Made by a program: the position numbers and the translations under genes
Assembly: GCA_002369525.1 (NCBI GenBank)
Contig: DFFN01000170.1
Span: 1 to 25,757 of the forward strand
Reading direction: 5' to 3'
DNA length: 25,757 nucleotides
Source: Lachnoclostridium sp. UBA3775
Lineage (GTDB): Bacteria; Bacillota; Clostridia; Lachnospirales; Lachnospiraceae
In this document: positions 8,538-15,886 of the stretch, one piece after another
Position numbering within the stretch: position 1 is the first letter of the stretch
Layout of the letters: every line of letters begins with the position of its first letter
Notes under the pieces: model-generated
The model's database searches: none
Told to the model about the DNA's origin: nothing
What the model saw: only the letters and a program-made list of their open reading frames with translations

Positions 8538-8602
8538 ATGGCTGAATATTAAGAAAACAGAACAGTTATTGAGAAAGTTGTGTATACAGAAAGGATGATC
8601 AT

Positions 8603-9049
8603 ATGATAGCACTCGGATGTGACCATGGCGGTTATGATTTAATGCAAAGCGTTAAGGCTTTTTTGGATGAAAAGGGCCTTGAATATAAGGATTTTGGGAC
8701 CTACAGCAAGGATTCCTGCGACTATCCTGTGTTCGGGCAGGCTGCCGCAAAGGCGGTACAAAGCGGCGAATGTGACAGAGGCATAGTTATCTGCTCCACA
8801 GGCATCGGCATTTCAATTGCGGCAAACCGTTTTAAAGGAATACGCTGCGGACTCTGCCACGATGTGATGACTGCAAGGCTTACAAGAGAGCATAATAATG
8901 CGAATATGCTTGCGATGGGAGCAAAGTGTGTGGACGAGAAGCTTGCAAGGGAGATAGTGAAAACCTTCCTTGAGACAGAGTTCTCGAACGGAGAGAGGCA
9001 TATCCGAAGGGTAGAACTTATTGATAAGTATTCGGATGATATCGTTTAG
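8603..9049 (+). CDS. rpiB: Ribose-5-phosphate isomerase B
   Basis: This 148-residue enzyme interconverts ribose 5-phosphate and ribulose 5-phosphate in the pentose phosphate pathway, or a related sugar-phosphate isomerisation (RpiB/LacAB family). Diagnostic segments are GCDHGGYDL near the start, the catalytic-cysteine loop VICSTGIGISIAANR, and REHNNANMLAMGAK. Length and motifs are normal. The ATG at 8603 follows AGAAAGGA at usual spacing. The 65 bases before it hold no convincing gene or promoter. The gene converges on ispE with only 12 bases between stop codons and no visible hairpin. Confidence 0.95.
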   Translation: MIALGCDHGGYDLMQSVKAFLDEKGLEYKDFGTYSKDSCDYPVFGQAAAKAVQSGECDRGIVICSTGIGISIAANRFKGIRCGLCHDVMTARLTREHNNANMLAMGAKCVDEKLAREIVKTFLETEFSNGERHIRRVELIDKYSDDIV

Positions 9050-9061
9050 GAAAAGTATCGT

Positions 9062-9979
9062 CTATTCTTCATAAAAATCGGTTAAAGTACAGTACAGCTC
9101 TTTGCTGCTCTTGAAATGTTCAAGGGCGGCAAGGGCTTTTTCTTTGTTTTCAAACAATCCGAAGACGGTGCTTCCGGATCCGCTCATGAGGGCGGCGTCG
9201 GCACCGAGGGCGAGGATTTTTTCTTTAATTTCGCCGATGACGGGTAGAAGTCTTATAGTTACAGGTTCAAGGACGTTTGAAAGTTTACTGCACATCAGGG
9301 CATAGTCTTTATTCTCAAGGGCTTTTATCATGCCTTTTGTGTCAGGGTGGACAGTATTTTCGTCAAGCACGAGGCCGTCATATATTTCCTTTGTCGAAGC
9401 TCCGACAGGAGGCTTTACGAGAAGGAGATGGGTGTTCGTGGCTTCGGGAAGGGGTGTAAGGATTTCTCCTATTCCTTCTGCAAGTGCGGTGCCGCCAAGT
9501 ACACAGAAGGGTACGTCGGCTCCGACCTTTGCACCGATACTGCAGAGCTCTTCCGTAGAAAAATCAGTTTCAAAAAGTATGTTTAAGGCGCGTAGTGCGG
9601 CAGCGGCATCGGTACTTCCGCCTCCCATACCTGCTTCGGCGGGAATGTTTTTAATGAGGGTGAAATCAACTCCTGTGTTTTTAGGAAGATCCCTTTTTAA
9701 CGGGCCGTCTTCGTTACATGCATCAAAAAACTTAAGGGCTGCCTTCCATACAAGGTTTTTGGGTCCTGTGGGCAGGGTGAGGCCACCGAGCTCGTCGGAA
9801 AGGCGGCAGCTAAGGCTTAGCTCGTTTCCGGAGGTTCTTTTTGCGGTAAGTTCGTCAAAGAGCCCGATGCTCTGCATCACCATTTCGACATCATGGTAGC
9901 CGTTAGGGCGGATTCCGGTGACGTCAAGGGTCAGGTTGATTTTGGCATGGGCTTTGAGTGTGATTTTGGTGTTGGTCAT
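9062..9979 (-). CDS. ispE: 4-diphosphocytidyl-2-C-methyl-D-erythritol kinase
   Basis: This 305-residue GHMP-family kinase phosphorylates CDP-methylerythritol in the MEP isoprenoid pathway. The N-terminus shows AHAKINLTLDVTGIRPNGYH with the conserved lysine. The ATP loop is PAEAGMGGGSTDAAAAL at about 112-128, and the third motif is GADVPFCVLGGTALAEG. Length is typical. The start at 9979 has GAGGGGAAAAC upstream and a good promoter on the same strand at 10048-10020, so this is a single-gene unit diverging from ddl. Confidence 0.95.
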   Translation of the reverse strand: MTNTKITLKAHAKINLTLDVTGIRPNGYHDVEMVMQSIGLFDELTAKRTSGNELSLSCRLSDELGGLTLPTGPKNLVWKAALKFFDACNEDGPLKRDLPKNTGVDFTLIKNIPAEAGMGGGSTDAAAALRALNILFETDFSTEELCSIGAKVGADVPFCVLGGTALAEGIGEILTPLPEATNTHLLLVKPPVGASTKEIYDGLVLDENTVHPDTKGMIKALENKDYALMCSKLSNVLEPVTIRLLPVIGEIKEKILALGADAALMSGSGSTVFGLFENKEKALAALEHFKSSKELYCTLTDFYEE

Positions 9980-10019
9980 GTTTTCCCCTCATCCTTTTGA
10001 ATTACAAGTGATATATTTT

Positions 10020-10048
10020 AGTATACATAAATCAGGATTTATTTGCAA
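10020..10048 (-). promoter_or_regulatory. Sigma-A-type promoter of ispE
   Basis: Read on the minus strand, TTGCAA (10048-10043) and TATACT (10025-10020) are 17 bases apart. The predicted start is about 35 bases ahead of the ispE start codon. Confidence 0.65.
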
Positions 10049-10089
10049 GTATAACCTGAATAGTCCGTAAATTGTCACAAAGAAATTTC

Positions 10090-10118
10090 TTGCTTGTTAC
10101 CAAGGGTTGTGATACAAT
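10090..10118 (+). promoter_or_regulatory. Sigma-A-type promoter of ddl-murI
   Basis: TTGCTT at 10090-10095 and TACAAT at 10113-10118 have a 17-base spacer, and TTGTG precedes the -10 as in some extended promoters. The predicted start near 10125 gives a leader of about 64 bases, which argues against starting ddl upstream of 10189. Confidence 0.62.
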
Positions 10119-10188
10119 ATATTGTGGCTTGGGCTGTAAAATGAAAACAATTCAGGCTTCAACAATATGTTTTGGATCAGAGGTAATC

Positions 10189-11235
10189 ATGAAAAAAATA
10201 GCAGTTATATTCGGCGGACAGTCCTCGGAGCATGAGGTTTCCTGTGTTTCCGCCACAACGATAATCAAAAACATAGATAAGTCAAAATATGAGCTGGTGC
10301 TGATCGGAATCACCCAGGACGGCAGATGGAGGCTGGTCGAGGATGTTTCACAGATTGAGCATAATACATGGCGGGAAAGCCTTGTGGATGCGATAATCTC
10401 TCCCGACAGTTCGGATCACGGTATAATCGTCACGAGCGACGGTGCTATTAAAAAGGAAAGAGTGGATGCGATCTTCCCAGTGCTTCACGGACTCTGGGGT
10501 GAGGACGGTACGATACAGGGACTTTGTGAGCTCGCACGTATTCCGTATGTTGGCTGCGGTGTTTTGGCAAGTGCCTGCTCGATGGATAAGTTCTATACCA
10601 AGGTGGTTGTTGATACGCTCGGTATCCGTCAGGCAAAATATGAGCCTGTTTTCAAAAACCAGCTTTCGGACATGGACGCTGTTGTGGAAAGAGTCGAGAA
10701 AAGCATCGCTTATCCTGTTTTCGTAAAGCCTTCAAATGCAGGCTCGTCAAAGGGTGTTTCGAAGGCCCATGACCGCGCCGAGCTTATCGATGCGCTTAAA
10801 GAGGCTGCAAAGCATGACCGTAAGATACTCTGCGAGGAAACTATCGTCGGACGCGAGATCGAGTGCGGCGTGCTCGGAGGCAGAGCTTCCGGCGTCGGCG
10901 AGGTAATCTCGGCAGACGAATTCTACAGCTATGACGCTAAATATAATAATGAGGCTTCGAAGACGATAATCGGGCCGGAGCTTCCTGCCGGAAAAGAAGA
11001 GGAGTTCAGAAAGGATGCCGAGGAAATCTTTACGGCGCTTGACGGATATGGTCTTGCGAGAGTTGATTTCTTCCTTGAGGACGGAACGAACGACGTTGTT
11101 TTCAATGAGATCAATACACTTCCGGGCTTTACCGGCATAAGCATGTTCCCAATGCTGTTTGCAGCAGCCGGGGTGAGCATTCCCGAACAGATTGACAGGC
11201 TGATCGAAATGGCGCTCGTCAGATATGATATGTAA
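10189..11235 (+). CDS. ddl: D-alanine--D-alanine ligase
   Basis: This 348-residue ATP-grasp ligase makes D-Ala-D-Ala for peptidoglycan precursors. The chosen start gives MKKIAVIFGGQSSEHEVSC, the standard family N-terminus, behind the ribosome site CAGAGGT. The frame is open further upstream, but that part overlaps the promoter. Visible motifs are GLWGEDGTIQG, the glycine-rich loop KPSNAGSSKGVS and the metal/ATP-binding segment FNEINTLPGFTGISMFP. Length fits DdlA-type enzymes. murI follows 17 bases after the stop, so two cell-wall precursor enzymes share one transcript. Confidence 0.95.
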   Translation: MKKIAVIFGGQSSEHEVSCVSATTIIKNIDKSKYELVLIGITQDGRWRLVEDVSQIEHNTWRESLVDAIISPDSSDHGIIVTSDGAIKKERVDAIFPVLHGLWGEDGTIQGLCELARIPYVGCGVLASACSMDKFYTKVVVDTLGIRQAKYEPVFKNQLSDMDAVVERVEKSIAYPVFVKPSNAGSSKGVSKAHDRAELIDALKEAAKHDRKILCEETIVGREIECGVLGGRASGVGEVISADEFYSYDAKYNNEASKTIIGPELPAGKEEEFRKDAEEIFTALDGYGLARVDFFLEDGTNDVVFNEINTLPGFTGISMFPMLFAAAGVSIPEQIDRLIEMALVRYDM

Positions 11236-11252
11236 TAAAGGATTCTGAAACA

Positions 11253-12074
11253 ATGGAAACTAAGAACCTTCCTGTCGGAGTGTTTGATTCGGGTGTCGGC
11301 GGACTGACCGTCGCCAAGGAAATCATGAAACAGCTTCCGAAGGAAAAAATAATATATTTCGGCGATACCGCAAGGGTGCCCTACGGAAACAAGTCGCGGG
11401 AGACCGTCATTGCATATTCGAGGCAGATAGTGGGCTTCCTGCTTGCAAAGGGCGTGAAGGCAATAGTTGTTGCCTGCAATACGGCAAGTGCTTTTGCACT
11501 TGAAGCGATAGCGGGCGATGTGCCGGTGCCGATCATCGGTGTGGTAAAGCCGGGCGCAAGGACTGCGAGCAAGACGACGAAGAACGGATGCATCGGTATC
11601 ATAGGGACCGAGGGTACGATAAATTCCGGTATATACACGGAATATCTGAAAGAGCTTGATTCGGGAATCGCTGTTTTCGGCCAGGCCTGTCCTCTTTTCG
11701 TGCCGCTGGCCGAAGAAGGCTGGCTTGACGATCCGATAACGGTAGATGTTATCAGGCGTTACATAACCCCAATGCTTGAAAAGGATATCGATACTCTGGT
11801 TCTCGGCTGTACCCATTATCCCCTGCTTGCCGATTCGATAAGGAAGGTTGTGGGAGATGATGTGAGCCTTGTAAATCCCGCGCTTGAGACTGCTCTTGAG
11901 CTGGCGAGGATACTGAAGGAAAAGAATCTGCTTAATGACGGCCTGACACCGCCCCATCACGAGTTTTATGTCAGTGACGGCGCCGAAAAATTCAGGACTT
12001 TTGCAAATTCGATACTTCCCTGCGAGATCATAGAGACCAGGGACGTAAATATAAAGGTTTTCGGAACTCCATGA
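11253..12074 (+). CDS. murI: Glutamate racemase
   Basis: This 273-residue cofactor-independent racemase supplies D-glutamate for peptidoglycan. The N-terminus has GVFDSGVGGLTVAKEI, and YFGDTARVPYG follows. The two catalytic cysteines sit in IVVACNTASA (Cys75) and LVLGCTHYPLL (Cys186). Length and spacing are normal. The ATG lies 17 bases after ddl. The gene is probably co-transcribed with ddl from the 10090 promoter; two hairpins without a T-run follow its stop. Confidence 0.96.
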   Translation: METKNLPVGVFDSGVGGLTVAKEIMKQLPKEKIIYFGDTARVPYGNKSRETVIAYSRQIVGFLLAKGVKAIVVACNTASAFALEAIAGDVPVPIIGVVKPGARTASKTTKNGCIGIIGTEGTINSGIYTEYLKELDSGIAVFGQACPLFVPLAEEGWLDDPITVDVIRRYITPMLEKDIDTLVLGCTHYPLLADSIRKVVGDDVSLVNPALETALELARILKEKNLLNDGLTPPHHEFYVSDGAEKFRTFANSILPCEIIETRDVNIKVFGTP

Positions 12075-12088
12075 CGGATAACCGTTAC

Positions 12089-12132
12089 GGCTTATGCACG
12101 GGTACATAAGCCTGATTTCATCGTCTGATGAA
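12089..12132 (+). other. Two tandem hairpins in the murI-plsC gap
   Basis: The arms GGCTTATG (12089-12096) and CATAAGCC (12105-12112) pair perfectly around an 8-base loop. TTCATC (12117-12122) and GATGAA (12127-12132) pair around GTCT. Neither is followed by a T-run, so a standard terminator is not supported. They may stabilise or process the transcript. No promoter is clear in the 90-base gap. Confidence 0.35.
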
Positions 12133-12164
12133 TACGGTCATGATGCCCGCGAATTGGTGGATAC

Positions 12165-12908
12165 ATGCTGTTTTTTATTTTAACCGTAATTTCTTTTATC
12201 ATATTTTTTGCGCTTACGCTGCCTTTCCTTATCATATTGCTGCTTCTGAGACTTTTAAATCCGCGCCTTGCCGCAAAGATCGGCCAGCCGATAGTATGCG
12301 GTTTCGGCTTCAGGCTTGTGCTGCTGTTTTCGGGCTGCCGCAGGAAAATCAAAGGGCGGGAGAATATTCCCGGGAATACGCCGGTGCTTTTTGTTTCAAA
12401 CCACAGAGGCTTTTTTGATATACCGGCTGCCTATTCGGCCGTGCCCGTAACCCATCTTACCGAATTTGTTTCGAAAAAGGAGATAAGAAAGGTTCCTTTC
12501 CTCTCCTGGTGGATGATAGTGCTTAACTGTGTATTCATCGACCGCTCGAATCCAAAGGCGGGGCTTAAGTCCATACAAAAGGCGATAGAGGATGTAAAAA
12601 ACGGATATTCGGTATTCATAATGCCTGAGGGAACAAGAAGTTCTGAACCGGGCGTACAGGAATTTAAGGGCGGCAGTTTTAAGATCGCAGAGCGCACAGG
12701 CTGTCCCGTAGTTCCCGTAGCGATTACAAACTGTGACGAGGTATTTGAAAATCATAAACCCTTTGTTAAGCCGAAGAAGATCGGCATAAGCTTCGGAAAA
12801 CCGATCGCTACCGCAGGGCTTACAAGAGATGAACTCAGGGAGATTCCGTTTATCGCGCATGCGGAGGTCGTAAGGCTCTACGATGAGCTGAAGGCAGAGG
12901 AGAAATAA
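12165..12908 (+). CDS. plsC: 1-acyl-sn-glycerol-3-phosphate acyltransferase
   Basis: This 247-residue membrane acyltransferase adds the second acyl chain to lysophosphatidic acid. A hydrophobic anchor covers residues 2-30. The catalytic HX4D motif is NHRGFFD (His80, Asp85). The substrate-binding motif is MPEGTRSS (about 153-160), followed by FKGGSFKIAERTGCPVVPVAI. All family blocks are present at normal spacing. The ribosome site is weak (GGTGG, 6 bases before the ATG), but the downstream frame is certain. It follows murI by 90 bases with two hairpins between. Confidence 0.93.
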   Translation: MLFFILTVISFIIFFALTLPFLIILLLLRLLNPRLAAKIGQPIVCGFGFRLVLLFSGCRRKIKGRENIPGNTPVLFVSNHRGFFDIPAAYSAVPVTHLTEFVSKKEIRKVPFLSWWMIVLNCVFIDRSNPKAGLKSIQKAIEDVKNGYSVFIMPEGTRSSEPGVQEFKGGSFKIAERTGCPVVPVAITNCDEVFENHKPFVKPKKIGISFGKPIATAGLTRDELREIPFIAHAEVVRLYDELKAEEK

Positions 12909-12918
12909 GAGATTTTGC

Positions 12919-12947
12919 TTTACTTTTTAAAATGTATTTGATATACT
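12919..12947 (+). promoter_or_regulatory. Probable promoter of the small membrane protein gene
   Basis: TTTACT (12919-12924) and TATACT (12942-12947) are 17 bases apart. The -10 is good but the -35 is weak. The start at 12996 would follow a leader of about 42 bases. Confidence 0.4.
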
Positions 12948-12995
12948 TGAGTTTAGCACTGCTTGCTTAAAAGTCAGAAATTTAAGGAGAAGAAA

Positions 12996-13472
12996 ATGAA
13001 TACACCATTACCATTATTGATTTCGACACCGCTTCTGGTGATTTTGATAATCCTTGCGGTCATCCTTGTGGCATTTATCGTGCTGCTGATAATCGGACGC
13101 CACATGCAGAAAAAACAGGAAGCCGCAATGCCTGATATCAGACAGGGCGCCCAGCTTTATTCTATGCTTGTAATCGACAAAAAGCATATGAAAATAAAGG
13201 AAGCGGGGCTTCCTCAGATTGTTCTTGAATCCACGCCGAAATATATGCGCGGCGCCAAGGTTCCGATCGTTAAGGCAAAGATCGGTCCCAAGGTTGTGAA
13301 CATGATGTGCGATGCAAAGATATTTGACGATATTCCCGTTAAAAAAGAGGTTAAGGCTCTGGTAAACGGAATCTATATCATAGAAGTAAAGGGGCTCAGA
13401 GGAGCACTCCCCAAAACCGTTGAAGAACCTAAGAAAAAGGGATTGTTCGGAAGATTTAAGAAAAACAAATGA
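12996..13472 (+). CDS. Small membrane-anchored hypothetical protein
   Basis: This 158-residue protein has one strong hydrophobic helix at about residues 7-33 (LLISTPLLVILIILAVILVAF). It continues into a basic, probably cytoplasmic domain with segments such as GAQLYSMLVIDKKHMKIKEAG, and ends with a Lys-rich tail (KKGLFGRFKKNK). I chose ATG 12996 because TTAAGGAGA lies just upstream; the frame is open to TTG 12963, which has no ribosome site. I do not recognise the family. It converges on the DUF1934 gene with only two bases between stops. Confidence 0.75.
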   Translation: MNTPLPLLISTPLLVILIILAVILVAFIVLLIIGRHMQKKQEAAMPDIRQGAQLYSMLVIDKKHMKIKEAGLPQIVLESTPKYMRGAKVPIVKAKIGPKVVNMMCDAKIFDDIPVKKEVKALVNGIYIIEVKGLRGALPKTVEEPKKKGLFGRFKKNK

Positions 13473-13474
13473 TC

Positions 13475-13900
13475 CTACTCACTGACGCAGTCGATGAGCA
13501 GCAGATTTTCGGAAAGCAGTTCTCCGCCCGAGAAAATATCATAAGCAATTTCTATCTCAAGCCTTTTTTCGTTTTCTGTGACAGTCATGCTTTTGGTAGA
13601 AAAAACGAGGGTGAGACTTCCATAAGGAGTGGAATAATCCGTTTCGGTGCTTGCACCCGGTTCGTACAGTATCCGGGTCTTAAGGCCCGGAGCGGATTTT
13701 GTTATTTCAAGATGACGGCTGCAGAAGATCATCATATGCTTTACGATGATGCCGGGATTGCTTTCGTCCGGAAGCTCGTAAAGAAGGTAGCGTTTACCGC
13801 CTTTTGAGTACAGTCTGCCGTTCGCACAGGTGGTGACACTGTCAAGGCTTTCACGGCCGGAACGGCCCGTAACTGTGATTTTTACTGCAGAATCCTTCAT
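13475..13900 (-). CDS. DUF1934-family beta-barrel protein (YwiB-like)
   Basis: This 141-residue protein starts MKDSAVKITVTGRSGRESLD and contains KGGKRYLLYEL and the segment DYSTPYGSLTLVFSTKSM. This matches the layout I know for DUF1934/YwiB proteins, small lipocalin-like barrels of unknown function widespread in Firmicutes. No signal peptide or membrane helix is present. It is transcribed alone, opposite the HAD gene (88 bases between starts) and tail-to-tail with the small membrane protein gene. The match is by pattern and is not certain. Confidence 0.75.
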   Translation of the reverse strand: MKDSAVKITVTGRSGRESLDSVTTCANGRLYSKGGKRYLLYELPDESNPGIIVKHMMIFCSRHLEITKSAPGLKTRILYEPGASTETDYSTPYGSLTLVFSTKSMTVTENEKRLEIEIAYDIFSGGELLSENLLLIDCVSE

Positions 13901-13988
13901 AATATCCTCAAAATCCTTTATTGCTGTTAAGTATCATAATATCATAACAAAGGAATAAATACAAGAAATTAAAAGAAAGGCAGAGAAT

Positions 13989-14621
13989 ATGATAAAAAAC
14001 ATTGTGTTTGACGTCGGAATGGTTCTGGTTGATTTTCGCTGGCGTGAATATATGTATGATCTGGGAATAAGTAAAGAACATGTGGATTTTCTCGGCAGGA
14101 ACATAATCAGTTCATCCTACTGGGACGAGATGGATCTCGGAGTCAGGGACGATATTTGTGCCTGCGGGTTTTTCTGCGATCTTTATCCCGAATATGCAGA
14201 GGAGATCAAAAGAGTCTGGGACAATATGGCCGATATCGTGAGGGAATATGACTATTCGGAAAAAATGGTAGAGAAACTTAAGAAAAAAGGCTTTAATGTA
14301 TATCTGCTTTCAAACTATCCTCCGAACATGTCAAGGCTTCACTGGCCGCATTTTAAATTCAGAAAGAAGATTGACGGCGAGGTGATCTCGGGCATCGAAA
14401 AGGTGGCAAAGCCGGACCCTGCGATTTATAAGCTTTTATGCGACAGGTACGGTCTTGTGCCTGGAGAGTGCATTTTTGTAGACGACAGAGAAAAAAATGT
14501 AAAGGCTGCAAAGCTGTTCGGAATGCAGGGCTATGTCTGGATTCCGGTTTACAAGGAGAACCCTGCCGGGGATGCGTCAAAGAACCTGAAAAAAATGCTT
14601 GCAATTGATTTGCCTTTGTGA
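13989..14621 (+). CDS. HAD-superfamily hydrolase (YihX-like, subfamily IA)
   Basis: This 210-residue protein has the HAD motifs in order: nucleophile loop VFDVGMVLVDF at residues 5-15 (Asp8), motif II LLSNYPPN, a lysine in EKVAKPDPAIYKLL, and motif IV CIFVDDREKNVKAAKLFGMQG. The cap between motifs I and II is helical, as in sugar-phosphate phosphatases such as YihX. The substrate cannot be read from sequence. The ATG at 13989 follows AGAAAGGCAGAG. The rpsF promoter lies inside its last codons. Confidence 0.88.
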   Translation: MIKNIVFDVGMVLVDFRWREYMYDLGISKEHVDFLGRNIISSSYWDEMDLGVRDDICACGFFCDLYPEYAEEIKRVWDNMADIVREYDYSEKMVEKLKKKGFNVYLLSNYPPNMSRLHWPHFKFRKKIDGEVISGIEKVAKPDPAIYKLLCDRYGLVPGECIFVDDREKNVKAAKLFGMQGYVWIPVYKENPAGDASKNLKKMLAIDLPL

Positions 14622-14627
14622 TACAAT
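14599..14627 (+). promoter_or_regulatory. Sigma-A-type promoter of rpsF-ssb-rpsR
   Basis: TTGCAA (14599-14604) and TACAAT (14622-14627) have a 17-base spacer and overlap the 3' end of the HAD gene. The predicted start near 14634 gives a leader of about 76 bases before rpsF. Confidence 0.68.
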
Positions 14628-14661
14628 ATTGTTCCGTGATGACTACACGAATATATTCCTT

Positions 14662-14680
14662 GCTCCTGTTTTGCAGGGGC
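14662..14680 (+). other. Leader hairpin ahead of rpsF
   Basis: GCTCCTG (14662-14668) pairs with CAGGGGC (14674-14680), including one G-U pair, around a 5-base loop. CGGAGACC follows. Many rpsF operons have a leader that binds the S6:S18 pair for feedback control. This hairpin is in the right place, but I cannot confirm the consensus. Confidence 0.35.
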
Positions 14681-14709
14681 CGGAGACCAGAAGGAGGTGC
14701 GAGACAACT

Positions 14710-15000
14710 ATGAACAAGTATGAATTAGTCTTAGTTGTAAGTGCAAAGATCGAGGATGAAGCCAGAGAGAAAACTCTTGAAGCAGCCAAGAATCTCATCA
14801 CAAGATTCGGCGGTGTGATCACCGAGGTTGAAGACAAGGGCAGACAGAAGCTGGCTTATGAAATCCAGAAGATGAATGAAGGTTTTTACTATTTCATCCA
14901 ATTCGATGCTGAGACTACAGTTCCCGCTGAGATCGAATCCAGAGTTCGTATCATGGACAATGTGCTCAGATATTTGTGCGTAAAACAGGACGAAGAATAG
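14710..15000 (+). CDS. rpsF: 30S ribosomal protein S6
   Basis: This 96-residue protein is S6 of the small-subunit platform, which binds 16S rRNA together with S18. It begins MNKYELVLVVSAKIEDEARE and contains GGVITEVEDKGRQKLAYEI and GFYYFIQFDA, all typical. I start it at 14710, behind AAGGAGGTG; the frame is open upstream to 14599, but that part covers the promoter and leader. ssb follows after 9 bases with its own GGAGG site. Confidence 0.97.
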   Translation: MNKYELVLVVSAKIEDEAREKTLEAAKNLITRFGGVITEVEDKGRQKLAYEIQKMNEGFYYFIQFDAETTVPAEIESRVRIMDNVLRYLCVKQDEE

Positions 15001-15009
15001 GAGGTAACT

Positions 15010-15459
15010 ATGAATAAAGTTATTCTTATGGGTAGACTTACCCGCGATCCTGAAAACCGTTATTCTCAAGGCGCCAATAGTACTGCAATTTGTTCTTTTT
15101 CTATTGCAGTGGATCGTAGCTTCAAAAGAGACGGAGATCCAGATGCTGATTTTTTTGACTGTACTATTTTTGGTAAACGTGCTGAAGTAGCTGAAAAGTA
15201 CTTTAGAAAAGGCTTGAAACTTCTTGTTACGGGAAGAATTCAAAATGATAATTATACCAACAAAGAAGGTCAGAAGGTTTATAGAAATCGGATTATTGTA
15301 GAAGATTTTGAATTCGCTGAGAGCAAGAACGCAGCAAACGGCGGCAACGGAGGAAGCAGTTTTGACAGCTTTGGTTCAGGCGCTCCCGCTCCGAGTTCCG
15401 CAGGCGACGGCTTCATGAACATTCCTGACGGAATGGAAGAAGAATTGCCGTTCAGTTAA
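15010..15459 (+). CDS. ssb: Single-stranded DNA-binding protein
   Basis: This 149-residue protein coats single-stranded DNA in replication and repair. The OB fold occupies about residues 1-105 (MNKVILMGRLTRDPENRY, FFDCTIFGKRAEVAEKY, KLLVTGRIQNDNYTNKEGQ). A Gly/Ser/Ala-rich linker follows, and the acidic tip EEELPFS binds partner proteins. It sits between rpsF and rpsR, the usual Firmicutes order. The OB-fold part uses visibly more A/T-ending codons than the linker and the neighbouring genes. Confidence 0.97.
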   Translation: MNKVILMGRLTRDPENRYSQGANSTAICSFSIAVDRSFKRDGDPDADFFDCTIFGKRAEVAEKYFRKGLKLLVTGRIQNDNYTNKEGQKVYRNRIIVEDFEFAESKNAANGGNGGSSFDSFGSGAPAPSSAGDGFMNIPDGMEEELPFS

Positions 15460-15480
15460 ATCGAATAGGAGGAAAACGTA

Positions 15481-15759
15481 ATGGCTAACGATAAACCGGT
15501 TAAGGCTGATAAGGAAAGAACTGAGGCTCCCGCAAGGAGACGCATGATCCGCAGAAGAAAGAAGGTTTGCATCTTCTGTGCTGAGAAGGACAAGGCAATT
15601 TCCTACAAAGATATCAATACTCTTAAGAAATACATTTCTGAGAGAGGTAAGATTCTTCCCAGAAGAATCACCGGAACATGTGCAAGACATCAGAGAGCTC
15701 TTACATCTGCAATCAAGAGAGCACGTCATATTGCACTTCTGCCTTATACTACAGATTAA
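15481..15759 (+). CDS. rpsR: 30S ribosomal protein S18
   Basis: This 92-residue protein is S18, the partner of S6 on the platform. The N-terminus is basic (ARRRMIRRRKKVCIFCAEKD). The core reads ISYKDINTLKKYISERGKIL and PRRITGTCARHQRALTSAIK, as expected. Three cysteines are present (C-IF-C and one in GTCARH), in the range of cysteine-bearing S18 forms. The start follows TAGGAGGAAAAC. A clear terminator begins 17 bases after the stop. Confidence 0.97.
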   Translation: MANDKPVKADKERTEAPARRRMIRRRKKVCIFCAEKDKAISYKDINTLKKYISERGKILPRRITGTCARHQRALTSAIKRARHIALLPYTTD

Positions 15760-15775
15760 TAAGTATGAGCTTAAG

Positions 15776-15806
15776 CAGCATGGTCGAAAGATCATGCTGT
15801 TTTTTT
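15776..15806 (+). terminator. Intrinsic terminator of rpsF-ssb-rpsR
   Basis: CAGCATGGTC (15776-15785) and GATCATGCTG (15790-15799) form a 10-pair stem with one G-U pair, closed by a GAAA tetraloop and followed by seven Ts (15800-15806). Confidence 0.92.
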
Positions 15807-15808
15807 GT

Positions 15809-15837
15809 TTGAAAAAGTATGCGATATAGTGTATAAT
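15809..15837 (+). promoter_or_regulatory. Strong sigma-A-type promoter of the yitT-like gene
   Basis: TTGAAA (15809-15814) and the perfect -10 TATAAT (15832-15837) have a 17-base spacer and begin 3 bases after the preceding terminator's T-run. It probably drives the YitT-like, Memo-like and AMMECR1 genes. Confidence 0.75.
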
Positions 15838-15886
15838 TTTATCGGGGATTATTTGTTACCGTTTTATGCGATACAGGAGAAACAAG

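Noticed and set aside
8538..8602. Tiny ORF starting ATGGCTGAATATTAA after the phosphatase-like gene
   Set aside because: It has only four codons and no sign of function.
9330..9899. A 189-codon plus-strand frame
   Set aside because: It is the complement of ispE. The Ser/Pro/Arg-rich translation has no recognisable domain and no ribosome site.
10072..10188. Upstream start for ddl adding 39 residues
   Set aside because: The extension covers the -35 and -10 elements and does not look like Ddl. ATG 10189 has a ribosome site and the standard N-terminus.
10929..12107. A 392-codon open frame on the minus strand
   Set aside because: It lies wholly opposite ddl and murI, both certain by motif. Its translation is rich in Tyr, Arg, His and Cys with no family pattern, typical of an antisense shadow.
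12089..12112. Intrinsic terminator after murI
   Set aside because: There is a perfect 8-pair stem, but the following bases (TGATTTCA) are not a T-run.
14599..14709. Upstream start for rpsF adding 37 residues
   Set aside because: It overlaps the promoter and leader. S6 proteins begin at the ATG at 14710, which has AAGGAGGTG upstream.
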